Assembly: GCF_003931915.1 (NCBI RefSeq)
Contig: NZ_RSAA01000020.1
Coordinates: 270,759 to 334,758, forward strand
Direction of reading: 5' to 3'
Length of the DNA: 64,000 nt
Source of the DNA: Saccharopolyspora rhizosphaerae
Lineage (GTDB): Bacteria > Actinomycetota > Actinomycetes > Mycobacteriales > Pseudonocardiaceae
Part shown: positions 10,374-18,934 of the stretch, piece after piece
Position numbering within the stretch: position 1 is the first letter of the stretch
Layout: each line of letters begins with the position of its first letter
The notes under the pieces: generated by a model
The model's input: only the letters and a program-made list of their open reading frames with translations
Told to the model about the DNA's origin: nothing
Database searches by the model: none
Translations under genes and position numbers: made by a program

Positions 10374-10407
10374 AGTCAGTTGACTTAATCCAGTCGGCAG
10401 GGATAGT
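10374..10407 (+). promoter_or_regulatory. Palindrome overlapping a forward -35 box
   Basis: AGTCA-GT-TGACT at 10374-10385 is an inverted repeat. On the + strand TTGACT (10380-10385) and GATAGT (10402-10407), 16 bp apart, could form a promoter aimed at the ferredoxin region. The same palindrome lies about 50 bp ahead of the MFS start on the other strand, so one repressor could control both. Confidence 0.4.
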
Positions 10408-10445
10408 TTCGAGGTGGTACGAGCAAGATCACAGGGGAGGCCGGG

Positions 10446-10733
10446 ATGACCAGCACGCTGTCCTCGGCCAGTGGACGGGACGCTCCGGCGGGCCGCCTCT
10501 CCGAACCACTGCCGCACGCGTCACCTTCGAGCGCCTCCGACCCGAGGGCGCCGTCTGCGATGTGCAGGGGCGCAGCGGAGGTCATCCGGCCCGGAGGCGT
10601 GGCCATGCCCACGGACGTCGCCGACCGCACGACCCCTCGGCGTGCACCAGCGCCTCGGGGCAGGGAGCTGCCGTCGCGCTCGACGAGATCGCGTGCACGC
10701 CACCTGCGGCACCCCGGCCTCGGCACCTGGTGA
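10446..10733 (+). CDS. Doubtful 95-residue ORF ahead of the ferredoxin
   Basis: A very good ribosome-binding site (AGGGGAGG, five bases before ATG) and an upstream promoter candidate precede this frame, yet the product is Ser/Pro/Arg-rich and matches no family I recognise. Ferredoxins of this kind normally follow a cytochrome P450 gene. One possibility is that the leader and first codons of a lost P450 remain here and the rest has been deleted or scrambled. Alternatively it is a genuine unrelated small protein or simply leader sequence. Coding status is uncertain. Confidence 0.2.
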   Translation: MTSTLSSASGRDAPAGRLSEPLPHASPSSASDPRAPSAMCRGAAEVIRPGGVAMPTDVADRTTPRRAPAPRGRELPSRSTRSRARHLRHPGLGTW

Positions 10734-10764
10734 TCCCGACACCCACCACGGAGCGAGAACAACC

Positions 10765-10959
10765 ATGAAGATCACCATCGACCAGGACAAGTGCGTCGCG
10801 TCGGGCCAGTGCGTCATGGCCGCCGAGGACGTCTTCGACCAGCGGGACGAGGACGGCGTCGCCGTCCTGCTCACCGACTCGCCCAGTCCCGAACTGGCCG
10901 ACGACGTCCAGCACGCCGCCGCGGTCTGCCCAGCCCAGGCCATCACCGTCGAGGACTGA
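10765..10959 (+). CDS. Small [3Fe-4S]-type ferredoxin
   Basis: The 64-residue protein carries Cys10 and Cys16 spaced as CVASGQC and a final Cys-Pro near residue 55. This is the three-cysteine pattern of actinobacterial ferredoxins that pass electrons to cytochromes P450. The residue in the middle position of the first motif (Ser/Gly) is not Cys, which fits a 3Fe-4S cluster. The ATG follows GGAGCGAGAACAACC. No P450 or ferredoxin reductase is adjacent: upstream is the drug exporter and a doubtful ORF, downstream a repeat region. It is therefore an orphan redox carrier that must serve an enzyme encoded elsewhere, or a relic. Confidence 0.9.
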   Translation: MKITIDQDKCVASGQCVMAAEDVFDQRDEDGVAVLLTDSPSPELADDVQHAAAVCPAQAITVED

Positions 10960-10998
10960 GCTGATCAGGAGTCGCGTTCTCGGGGGGTGGCCACCACC

Positions 10999-11222
10999 CG
11001 GGAGAGGGCAACACAGCGGCTCAGCGGACTCCCCGCGCCGCTCCTGACCCACGCCGGTGCACGGCGTCGCGACCTCCTCGCCACGACACCGCCCGCGCAC
11101 CCGCGGCGTTGGGTGCCGCCCGAGGCCCCGTTCGAATGTCGCGCGAAGTTCGACGGGGATCGGGCGTCACCACTCGCGCGAGGTCTGACGGGGAGACTTC
11201 GGGCGTCGGAGTTCTCGCGAAC
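10999..11222. repeat. Dispersed repeat plus palindromes in the 10960-11337 gap
   Basis: 10999-11088 is about 80% identical by eye to 44508-44592, including GCGCCGCTCCTGA and GGCGTCGCG, in the same orientation. It is followed by palindromes of the TCGCGCGA family at 11130-11153 and 11165-11190 and a related TCTCGCGAAC at 11213-11222. On the minus strand both long copies can be read as similar peptides (GEEVATPCTGVGQERR and GEYAATPRTGVDQERR), but no start signal is evident. No conventional gene is seen in this gap. Confidence 0.6.
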
Positions 11223-11337
11223 TTCGAACCCACCGTGGCGGCGGCGCGGGGGCGGAACAGCGCCTCCGTCGTATGCTCCAGCACCACCGAGGAGACGATC
11301 CGCAGCGACCGTGGGAGGCGGCCGCTGCGGGCCCTCC

Positions 11338-12468
11338 TCAGCCCCAGACCTCTGCCGCGGTTTCGACGATGAGCCGGAGCTTGGCCATCTGGTCGTCGTA
11401 GGTGAGGGCGTTGCCCTCCACTGTGGACGAGAAGCCGCACTGCGGGGACAGGCAGAGCTGGTCGAGGTCGATGTGCTTGGTGGCTTCCTCGATCCGGCGC
11501 TTGAGGTCGTCCTTGCTCTCCAGCTCCCCGCGCTTGGTGGTGACCAGACCGAGCACGACCCGCTTGCCCTTGGGGACGAAGCGCAACGGCTCGAACCCGC
11601 CGGAGCGGTGGTCGTCGAACTCCAGGAAGAAGCCGTCGACGTCGAGCTCGCCGAACAAGGCCTCGGCCACGAAGTCGTAGCCACCCTCCGCCACCCACGA
11701 CGAGCGGTAGTTCCCGCGGCAGAGGTGGGTGGTGACGGCCATGCCCTTCGGGCGGTCGGCCAGCGCGGCGTTGATCTGCTTGATGTAGCGCAGGTGCTGG
11801 TGCTCGGCGTCCTCGCCGCGCGCGGCGATGGCAGCGCGCTGCTTCTCGTCGTTGAGGTAGGCCAGGCTCGTGTCGTCGAGCTGCAGGTAGGTGCACCCGG
11901 CGTCGGCCAGGGCGCGGACCTCGGCGGCGTAGGCGGCGGACAGGTCGCTCCAGAACTCCTCGACGTCCGGGTAGACCGACGGGTCCAGGGCCGTCTTGCC
12001 GCCGCGGTAGTGCACCATGCTCGGCGACGGGATGGTCAGCTTCGGCGTGACCCCTTCGGCGACCGAGGCGAGGTGGTTGAAGGCGTCGAGGAAGATCGGT
12101 TCCGACAGGCCGACCTTGCCCGCGATCTGCAGCGCGGCGGGCTGCCACTCGACCACGCCGTCCTCGTTCTGGAAGCGCACGGTCGTGGTCGCATCACCCT
12201 GCTTGATGCCGTCGAGCTGCAGGATGAAGTCCTGGTGCCAGTAGGCGCGGCGGAACTCCCCGTCGGTGGCCGACTGCAGCCCCACGTCCCGCTGCGCCTG
12301 GACGACGTCGCGGATCGCCTCGTCCTCAACAGCGCGCAGCTCGGCCGCGTCGATGCGGCCCTCGGCGTGGTCCTGCCTGGCTCGGTGCAGTCGCTGCGGG
12401 CGCAGCAGGCTGCCGACGTGGTCGGCGCGGAACGGGGGCTTGGCGTTGGACTTCTCCGGTCCCGTCAC
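11338..12468 (-). CDS. Cobalamin-independent methionine synthase-like protein (MetE C-domain family)
   Basis: The 376-residue TIM-barrel protein resembles the single-domain MetE-related proteins such as B. subtilis YxjG/YxjH rather than full-length MetE (about 750 residues). It opens with FRADHVGSLLRP. It carries the predicted zinc ligands in THLCRGN and SPQCGFSS and the substrate-binding LQLDDTSLA. These proteins transfer a methyl group to a thiol such as homocysteine, often with a methyl donor other than methyltetrahydrofolate. I chose the GTG at 12468 because GGGAG precedes it by six bases; the longer frame to 12645 is unconserved. The gene is monocistronic. The methyl donor is unknown. 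Confidence 0.88.
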   Translation of the reverse strand: MTGPEKSNAKPPFRADHVGSLLRPQRLHRARQDHAEGRIDAAELRAVEDEAIRDVVQAQRDVGLQSATDGEFRRAYWHQDFILQLDGIKQGDATTTVRFQNEDGVVEWQPAALQIAGKVGLSEPIFLDAFNHLASVAEGVTPKLTIPSPSMVHYRGGKTALDPSVYPDVEEFWSDLSAAYAAEVRALADAGCTYLQLDDTSLAYLNDEKQRAAIAARGEDAEHQHLRYIKQINAALADRPKGMAVTTHLCRGNYRSSWVAEGGYDFVAEALFGELDVDGFFLEFDDHRSGGFEPLRFVPKGKRVVLGLVTTKRGELESKDDLKRRIEEATKHIDLDQLCLSPQCGFSSTVEGNALTYDDQMAKLRLIVETAAEVWG

Positions 12469-12658
12469 GGTACTCCCACTCTCGATCGACTCGCCCGGCT
12501 CGGCCGGAGCGCTTGTCCGCAGACCACTCAAACACCGCGACCAGCCCGGATCGTCGGTGCGATGACCCACCGCTCCCCCGGTGGATGTCTGGCCCGCACC
12601 ACGACAAATGTCCCGGCCGCCGCAGCGCGCGGAAGCGCCGTTCATCGGCGGTGCTCGG

Positions 12659-14236
12659 TCAGGCGAGCTGGAAGCCCTCGTAGCCGCGGGTGGCGACGTC
12701 GTCGCACAGGCGGGCGTAGTGCGCCAGCCCTCCGGCGTAGGGCATGAAGACCCGCGGCTTGCCGGGGACGTTGGCGCCGAGGTACCAGGAGCTCTCCGCC
12801 TGCGGGAGCAGTGTTCGTCCCGCCGCTTCCCGGACCTCGCGGGCCCAGTCGCGCTCGGCCTGATCGGTGGCCTCGACGCGGTGGAAACCGTGGTCCCGCA
12901 GATGCTTCAGGCAGTCGGCGATCCAGTCGACGTGCTGTTCGATCGACGTCGGCATGTTGGTCAGCACCGACGGGCTGCCCGGCCCGGTGATGGTGAACAG
13001 GTTCGGGAAGCCGGCCACGGCCAGACCGAGGTAGCTGCGCGGCCCGTCCCGCCACTTCTCGGCGAGGGTGCCGTCGGTGCCGCGAACGTCGATGGCCAGC
13101 AGCGGCCCGGTCATCGCGTCGAACCCGGTGGCGAACACCAGCACGTCCACCGGGTGTTCGTCCTCGGTCGTGCGCACTCCTTCCCGGGTGACCTCCACGA
13201 TCGGCGACTTGCGGACGTCGACGAGGGTGACGTCGTCACGGTTGTAGGTCTCGAAGTACCCGGTGTCGATCGGCGGGCGCTTGGCGGCGAACGGGTGGTC
13301 GTGCGGCAGCAGCCGCTCGGCGACCTCGGGATCGCGCACGGTCTCCCGGATCTTGTCGCGGATGAACTCCGCTGCCGTGTCGTTGGCCTCCCTGCTGGTC
13401 AGCAGGTCGTTGAAGGTCGCGCGGAAGCGCAGGCCGCCTCGCTGCCACGCCTGCTCGTAGACCTCCCGCCGCTGCTCCGGCGAGGCGTCCACGGCGTTGC
13501 GGGACGAGACGTGGAACGGGTGCCCGTTGCCGGTTTCCCGTTGCAGCGCGCGGATCTCGGGGTACTGGGCGCGCACCCACGCCTGGAACTCCTCGTCCAG
13601 CGGCGCGTTGCGCGCCGGCACGCTGAAGTTCGGGGTGCGCTGGAAGACGGTCACGTGCGCCGCCTGCTCGGCGATGACCGGAATGGCCTGGATACCGGTC
13701 GACCCGGTCCCGATGACGCCGACGCGCTTGCCGGTGAAGTCCACGCCTTCGTGCGGCCAGCGACCCGTGTGGTACCACTCGCCGCCGAAGTCCTCCAGCC
13801 CCGGCAGGTCCGGGACGTTCGCCGAGGACAAGCACCCCACGGCCGTGATCAGGTACCTCGCCCGCAGCTCGTCACCGCGCTCGGTGGTCACGGTCCAGGC
13901 GACGTCGTCGAAGACCGTCGAGGTCACGCGCGTGCTCAGCCGGATGTCGCGCCGCAGGTCGAACCGGTCGGCGACGTGCTCGAGGTAGGCAAGGATCTCG
14001 GGCTGGGCCGGGTAGCGCTCGCTCCAGCGCCACTCCTGCTGCAGGTCCTCGTCGAAGGAGTAGGAGTAGTAGTAGCTCTCGGAGTCGCAGCGGGCACCGG
14101 GGTACCGGTTCCAGTACCAGGTCCCACCAACCCCGTCCCCGGCTTCGAGCACCACGGCCGACATGCCCAGGCCTCGCAAGCGGTGCAGCGCGTAGAGCCC
14201 GGAGAACCCCGCGCCGATGATGACCGCGTCCCGCAC
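12659..14236 (-). CDS. Flavin-containing Baeyer-Villiger monooxygenase
   Basis: The 525-residue NADPH/FAD enzyme inserts one oxygen atom into ketones to give esters or lactones. The FAD-binding GAGFSG is at 8-13 and the NADPH-binding GTGSTG at 176-181. The type I Baeyer-Villiger fingerprint F-x-G-x-x-x-H-x-x-x-W is at 150-160 (FGGEWYHTGRW). The GTG start follows GAGGAGG. It is the last gene of an apparent operon with the MaoC protein and the MFS transporter upstream, suggesting import and oxidation of a cyclic or aliphatic ketone. The ketone itself cannot be deduced. Confidence 0.93.
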   Translation of the reverse strand: MRDAVIIGAGFSGLYALHRLRGLGMSAVVLEAGDGVGGTWYWNRYPGARCDSESYYYSYSFDEDLQQEWRWSERYPAQPEILAYLEHVADRFDLRRDIRLSTRVTSTVFDDVAWTVTTERGDELRARYLITAVGCLSSANVPDLPGLEDFGGEWYHTGRWPHEGVDFTGKRVGVIGTGSTGIQAIPVIAEQAAHVTVFQRTPNFSVPARNAPLDEEFQAWVRAQYPEIRALQRETGNGHPFHVSSRNAVDASPEQRREVYEQAWQRGGLRFRATFNDLLTSREANDTAAEFIRDKIRETVRDPEVAERLLPHDHPFAAKRPPIDTGYFETYNRDDVTLVDVRKSPIVEVTREGVRTTEDEHPVDVLVFATGFDAMTGPLLAIDVRGTDGTLAEKWRDGPRSYLGLAVAGFPNLFTITGPGSPSVLTNMPTSIEQHVDWIADCLKHLRDHGFHRVEATDQAERDWAREVREAAGRTLLPQAESSWYLGANVPGKPRVFMPYAGGLAHYARLCDDVATRGYEGFQLA

Positions 14237-14293
14237 ACGACCTCCTCAGAAAACGCCTGCTGCGCAGGCCTTGTGGCCGATCCGGGAGCGACG

Positions 14294-14731
14294 CTAATCG
14301 CTCGGGCGGGACAAGGCCATGGTGTAGCAGACGGCCGTGCCCTCCAGCACCGTCGTGCCGTCGTCGCGGGTGACGGTGGTGGTGAGCTTGGTGATGGGCT
14401 TGTCGTCGCGGACCTCGTCGACGCGCACCCACCCGGTGAGGGTGTCGCCGGGCCGCGCGGGAGCGGTGAAGTTCCAGTTCACGTTGAGGAACACCGTGCC
14501 CGGGCCGGGAAGCTTCTCGGCCACCACCGCGTTGAGCACCGCGCTGGTGACACCGCCTTGCACGACGATCTCCCCGAACTGGGAGGCCTCGGCCGCCTCG
14601 GCGTCGTAGTGCAGCGGATTGCGGTCACCGCTGATCTGGGTGAACAGCCGGATGTCGGTCGGCCCGATGGTGCGGGACATCTCCGCGGTGTTACCGACCT
14701 GGGGTTTGCCCTGGGGCCACGGGTCGCTCAT
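14294..14731 (-). CDS. MaoC-like (R)-enoyl-CoA hydratase
   Basis: The 145-residue single hot-dog domain has the hydratase-2 motif with the catalytic pair Asp36 and His41 (ISGDRNPLHYDAEAA). It should hydrate trans-2-enoyl-CoA to the (R)-3-hydroxyacyl-CoA. The ATG ending at 14731 has GGAGG five bases upstream; the frame could extend to 14794, but without a binding site. It sits 57 bp before the Baeyer-Villiger gene and 63 bp after the transporter on the same strand, so the product of ring or chain oxidation may feed into this step. Confidence 0.9.
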   Translation of the reverse strand: MSDPWPQGKPQVGNTAEMSRTIGPTDIRLFTQISGDRNPLHYDAEAAEASQFGEIVVQGGVTSAVLNAVVAEKLPGPGTVFLNVNWNFTAPARPGDTLTGWVRVDEVRDDKPITKLTTTVTRDDGTTVLEGTAVCYTMALSRPSD

Positions 14732-14794
14732 GCACGCCTCCGGATCGCTGCGAACTCCTCCCCGTGGGTACCAGCGCGAGCGGCGCGAATCCAC

Positions 14795-15973
14795 TCACCG
14801 CGCCCGGCGCGATCCCAACGCGCGCATCGCGACCGCGCCGATGAACGGGCCCGGCGCCAGCAGCAGGAACGCGAAGCGCCATCCCACGGCCGCGGCCAGC
14901 AGCGGCACCAGCTGGATGCTCACCACCGTCAACCCGAATCCGATGGCGGTCTGCGCGGTCAGCGCGGTGCCCACGAAGCGCGGGTCGGCGGCCTCGCTCA
15001 GCGACGTCGAGAACACTCCCGAGTCGGCGATCACCGCAGCGCCCCACACCACGCAGAACACCACCAGCACGACGGGTCCGGCGTCGAAGGCGAGCGGTGA
15101 CAGGGCGCAGCACGCCCCGCTGATCACCAGGGCGGTCACCGCCGCCGGGGACCGCCCGTAGCGGTCGGCACCCCACCCGCCGAGCAGGCAGCCGATCGCA
15201 CCCGCGATGCCGATGGTGACGAACACGGTGATCCCGGTGGAGGCCGGCAGGTCGCGCCCGGCCTCGCTGGTCAGCAAGAAGGTCGGGATCCACGTCCACA
15301 GCGCGTAGAGCTCCCACATGTGCCCGAAGTAGCCGAGGTTGGCCAGCCGCGGCCCGCGTTCGCGGAACATCGACACCGCGTAGCGCGGGTTGTGCACACC
15401 CGCCGAGGCCGCCAGGTGCGGGCCAGGCCGCACCACGGTCACCGCCACCAACGCGCCGAGCAACGCGGTTCCCGCGGCCGCGACCAGCACCGCGCGCCAC
15501 GGCAGCTCCCCGAAGCCGCCGATGAGGTGCGGCAGCGCGGAACCGACCGTCAACGCCGCGATCAGCAGGCCCATCGCCAAACCTCTCCCCCGGCTGGGCG
15601 CCCAGGAAGCCATCAGCTTCATGCCGACCGGGTAGACGCCCGCCAGGCACACACCGGTCATGAAGCGCAGCGGGATCGCCCCGGCCATGCCGTCGACGGC
15701 GCCCGCGAGCAGCAGCGTCCACCCGGCGGCCAGGGCCGCGCTGGCCGCGAGCAGCAGGTGCGGGCGGATCCGGTCGGCGAGGTTCAGCAGCGACGAGCCG
15801 ACGGCGCCGGCGACGAAACCGAGCTGGACCGATCCGGTCAACCACACCGCCGCGGCAGCGCTGATCCCCCACTCCTGGCGCAGCGGGGGGACCACGGCGG
15901 ACACGGAGAACCACACTGCCAGCCCGAACACCTGGACCACGGCGATCGCGCCGCGCTGCACACCCGAACGCAT
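14795..15973 (-). CDS. MFS transporter (12-helix)
   Basis: The 392-residue integral membrane protein has about 12 hydrophobic segments and a loop 8-9 motif GGWGADRYGRSPA typical of the major facilitator superfamily. It begins 63 bp from the divergent maleylpyruvate isomerase-like gene and leads the MFS-MaoC-monooxygenase set, which suggests uptake of the compound those enzymes attack. No ribosome-binding site is obvious before the ATG at 15973. The substrate and direction of transport are not evident from sequence. Confidence 0.82.
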   Translation of the reverse strand: MRSGVQRGAIAVVQVFGLAVWFSVSAVVPPLRQEWGISAAAAVWLTGSVQLGFVAGAVGSSLLNLADRIRPHLLLAASAALAAGWTLLLAGAVDGMAGAIPLRFMTGVCLAGVYPVGMKLMASWAPSRGRGLAMGLLIAALTVGSALPHLIGGFGELPWRAVLVAAAGTALLGALVAVTVVRPGPHLAASAGVHNPRYAVSMFRERGPRLANLGYFGHMWELYALWTWIPTFLLTSEAGRDLPASTGITVFVTIGIAGAIGCLLGGWGADRYGRSPAAVTALVISGACCALSPLAFDAGPVVLVVFCVVWGAAVIADSGVFSTSLSEAADPRFVGTALTAQTAIGFGLTVVSIQLVPLLAAAVGWRFAFLLLAPGPFIGAVAMRALGSRRAR

Positions 15974-16036
15974 GTCCCGCAGTCTGCCTCACCGCTTCCG
16001 GTTGACCCGCCGGGCTCGGGGTGCTTGTGTCGAGGC

Positions 16037-16840
16037 GTGCTGGATCGAGAACGGATCGTGGACGCGCTGGCGACCGAGTGGGACGAGCTGGACCGGTTGC
16101 TGACCGAGCTGGACGACGCGCAGTGGGAGCAGGAGACGCCACTGCCGGGCTGGCGGGTGCGCGACATCGCCGCACACCTCATCGGCACCGAGCTGATGCT
16201 CAGTGGTGAGCCGACCCCGGACAGCGGCAAGGACGTGACCTCTTACCCGCACGTGCACAACGACGTCGGCGCGCGCAACGAGCACTACGTCGAGCACTTC
16301 CGCGAGCAGCCGCACGAGGCGGTGCTCGCCACGTTCCGCGACACCACGGCCGCACGGCTGGAGTCGCTGCGGATGATGCCGGACGAGGAGTTCCACGCCC
16401 CGGCGAAGACCCCGGCCGGCCAGGACACCTACGCGCGCTTCATGCGGATCCGGGTCTTCGACTGCTGGATGCACGAGCAGGACGTCCGCGACGCGGTGGG
16501 CCTGCCCGGGAGCGACGGCGGAGCCCCGGCGGACCTGTCGATCGACGAGATCACCACCGCGCTGGGCTTCGTGGTCGGCAAGCGCGCCAGCGCGCCGGAC
16601 GGATCCCGCGTCACCTTCGAGCTCGGGTCGCGCACCCTGCACGTCGCGGTGGACGGCCGGGCGAAGGTCGTCGACTCGCTGCCCGGCGACCCCACCGTCC
16701 GGATCACCCTGCCGCTCGGCGTGTTCACCCGGCTCTGCGGCGGCAGGGTCGACCCCGCCGAGGCCCTGCCCTCGGTGTCCTTCGAGGGCGATGAGGCGCT
16801 CGGCGAGCACATCGCCAAGAACCTCGCCTTCACCATCTGA
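16037..16840 (+). CDS. Maleylpyruvate isomerase-family, mycothiol-dependent-type enzyme
   Basis: The 267-residue protein has an N-terminal DinB-like helical bundle with LPGWRVRDIAAHLIG, whose His is a metal ligand, and the second metal motif DCWMHEQDVRDAVG near residue 150. A C-terminal SCP2-like domain follows. This is the actinobacterial MDMPI family, where zinc-bound mycothiol takes the place of glutathione; family members isomerise maleylpyruvate or carry out other thiol transfers. The GTG at 16037 begins the conserved region; no Shine-Dalgarno sequence is clear, so a leaderless start is possible. The actual reaction is unproven because gentisate-pathway genes are absent nearby. Confidence 0.85.
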   Translation: MLDRERIVDALATEWDELDRLLTELDDAQWEQETPLPGWRVRDIAAHLIGTELMLSGEPTPDSGKDVTSYPHVHNDVGARNEHYVEHFREQPHEAVLATFRDTTAARLESLRMMPDEEFHAPAKTPAGQDTYARFMRIRVFDCWMHEQDVRDAVGLPGSDGGAPADLSIDEITTALGFVVGKRASAPDGSRVTFELGSRTLHVAVDGRAKVVDSLPGDPTVRITLPLGVFTRLCGGRVDPAEALPSVSFEGDEALGEHIAKNLAFTI

Positions 16841-16919
16841 GGCCGTTCACCCGCTCCGGGGCGGTGAAGCGGATGCGGAGTCGCGCACGGAGCGAACGCA
16901 GGTTCCTGGGGGAGCGGGG

Positions 16920-17055
16920 TACCGGGAACGGCACCGCGCGGTGTGGCCGGAGATGCGGGAGGCGCTGCACGACACCGGCTGGCGCAACTACTCGCTCTTC
17001 CTGCGTCGTCGACCTTGTCGGGCCTGACGTGCAGGACGAAGCAGATCCGCTGCAT
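16920..17055. pseudogene. rhaM: L-rhamnose mutarotase, broken by a small inversion
   Basis: On the minus strand the ATG at 17055 overlaps the transporter stop (TGATG) and encodes MQRICFVLHVRPDKVDD down to 17005. The next 29 codons of the mutarotase (YRERHRAVWPEM through NYSLFLR) are found at 16920-17006, but on the plus strand. The two pieces join head to head at 17005-17006. The remaining C-terminal half of this roughly 105-residue enzyme is missing. The enzyme normally speeds conversion of beta- to alpha-L-rhamnose, which is helpful but not essential for growth. The reading is direct; the inversion mechanism is inferred. Confidence 0.85.
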
Positions 17056-18342
17056 CACGTCGCCCATCCCTGCTCCTGCTCGATCTCCTCCAAGGTCAGA
17101 CCTTCGGTCTTCGGACCCCAGACGACACCGATGACACCGCTGATCACGATGAACGCGGTCAGGATGTAGGCCAGCGTCTGGAAGCCGGTCGCGGTGATGA
17201 TCGGCACGAAGAAGCTCCAGAAACCGAGACCGATGCGCACCACCGCGAACATCAGACCCTGGGCGGTGCTGCGCAGCTTGGTCGGGAACAGCTCACCGGA
17301 CCAGATCTGGAAGAAGTGCTGGGCGCCGAACCCGCCACCGATGCCGATGGCCACGATGTAGCCCAACGCGGAACCGAAGTTCAGCGGCAGCACCGCCAGC
17401 AGCACCATGCCGCCCGCCTGGACCACCGTGGACAGGGCCAGCATCAGGCGGCGGTTGAACCGGTCGTTGAACGGCATGAAAGACCAGCACGGTGAACACC
17501 GCGACCAGCAGGAAGTACAGGCACTGCAACCCGACGCTGGCGGCGTCGCTCTGGCTGCCGAAGGCCTTGAGCAGGTACGGCGTGTAGAAGCCGTTGGTGC
17601 CGGCGAAGAGGTTCCAGATGCCGTACATGCCGATGAGCGTCAGCGACAGCTTCAGCCCCTTGCCGCTCAGCAGCGGGCGCAGCGCCGCGCCCCACGTCAC
17701 CGGACCGGATCCGGTGGCCTCCGACTCCCAGCGCGCGGATTCGCCGATGCCGTGCCGCATCCACCAGGTGACCAGCGCGACGAGGAACAGGCTCGCGAAG
17801 AGCAACCGCATGCCCAGCATGCCCAGGGGCTGCAGCAGCAGGCCGAGCGCCAGCGTCACGATCGGGCCGAGCGACCACAGGACCTGCGAGAGGCCGCCGA
17901 GCTTGCCGCGCTTGCGAGCCGGCGAGAACTCGGTGATGAGGCTCCACGACGCCGGGATGTCGGCGCCCACGGCCAAGCCGACCAGGATGTAGCCGACGAA
18001 CAGCATCCAGGTGTCGACGGCGAAGATCAGCCAGAGCGTGCCGAACATGTACAGCAGCAGGTCGTAGGCGTAGATCTTCTTGCGCCCGTAGCGGTCGCAG
18101 ATGTACCCACCGACCAGCGCACCCACACCGGCCGAGATCGCGTTGGAGCTCAGCGCGCCGAGCAGGCCGACGGTGCTGTCACCGAGGCCGAAGGCCGAGA
18201 CCCACACGCTCAGCGCGACCGAGCCGGCGACGATCGATCCTGCGTCGATGTAGCTGGCCATCGCCGCTACGAACGACCACTTCCAGTGCTGTCGGGGTGA
18301 GGCGTTCTCGCTCTGCTGAACTCCTGCAGCGGATGAAGTCAT
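17055..18342 (-). pseudogene. Rhamnose-locus MFS transporter with one frameshift
   Basis: A 428-residue MFS sugar transporter is readable in two overlapping frames: residues 1 to about 287 from ATG 18342, then the rest from MPFNDRFNRR to the stop at 17055. The frames join if one A is removed from AAA at 17479-17481 (CTGGTCTTTCATG instead of CTGGTCTTCATG on the coding strand). Motif A (GGYICDRYGRKKI) and the late conserved loop are present. AAGGACAACG precedes the start. It lies in the rhamnose locus with an operator at its promoter and was coupled to the mutarotase, so it was probably the rhamnose importer. The frameshift could be a real mutation or a sequencing error. Confidence 0.85.
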
Positions 18343-18402
18343 CGTTGTCCTTCATGCAGCTCGTCGAGTCGGGACGTCGGCCGCTCCAGGGCGCAGACGA
18401 CG

Positions 18403-18455
18403 CTTGAAACGTTTTTAGTGGCGAGCACACTAGAGAGGTGGCCCACCCGCGTCAA
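18403..18455 (-). promoter_or_regulatory. Transporter promoter with LacI-type operator
   Basis: On the minus strand TTGACG (18455-18450), a 17-bp spacer and TAGTGT (18432-18427) form a good promoter. The sequence TTGAAACGTTTTTAG at 18403-18418 (read on +) lies just downstream of the expected start near 18420. Its core GAAACGTTTT is the LacI-family type, and it is the same site, inverted, as the one at 18974-18988. Confidence 0.65.
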
Positions 18456-18614
18456 GAGGCTGATCGGCTCACGGGCGCGTCGGCGAGGAGCACCCGAAGA
18501 CGAGTGATTGCTGGCAGGAGGCGTGCTCGTGGCGGCGCCGGAATTCGTTGGCCTTCGGAGCAGAACCTCCGCGGACGGGGTCGCACTGGGAGCCGTCACG
18601 AGAAGGACGGGTCG

Positions 18615-18749
18615 ATGTCCAGGTTGGACATCGCCGAGCCACGTGCGGCTACCACTCCGATGACTCAAGTCCTGTGCCTGACGGTCGTACCGCAGCCGCC
18701 CGGCCGCGGAGCGCCCCTGCGCGCCCAAGCGCGAGAGGCGAAGCGCTGA
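18615..18749 (+). pseudogene. Possible relic of a LacI-family regulator in the 18343-19065 gap
   Basis: After AAGGACGGG an ATG opens a 44-residue frame whose first residues, SRLDIAEPRAATTPMTQVL, roughly follow the LacI helix-turn-helix pattern RLxDIAExAGVSxxTVSxVL. The frame then loses all resemblance and stops. The surrounding stretch between the two rhamnose promoters holds no other recognisable gene. Given two operators without a regulator and decay elsewhere in the locus, a degenerate regulator is possible, but the match is short and could be chance. Confidence 0.22.
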
Positions 18750-18934
18750 TCGTGGCGAGCGCCCCACACCCGCCATCACCAGCCCCTGGCCGCACAACGC
18801 TTCACACGTCGGTCACTTCCTGCAGCGCCAAGCTGCCCACAAGACCTCGAAGCGGAGACGCACTGGGGGCTTGACCACGACGAACCCGTCCGACGAGGCG
18901 ATGCTTCCCACCACCTGCGGTTTCGAGACGGTTG

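Noticed and set aside
12581..15100. 839-residue plus-strand frame
   Set aside because: Antisense to the Baeyer-Villiger, MaoC and MFS genes, whose motifs and ribosome-binding sites are convincing.
18438..18874. Overlapping ORFs of about 100 codons between the rhamnose promoters
   Set aside because: No domain beyond the faint LacI-like stretch recorded separately, and composition unlike a folded protein.
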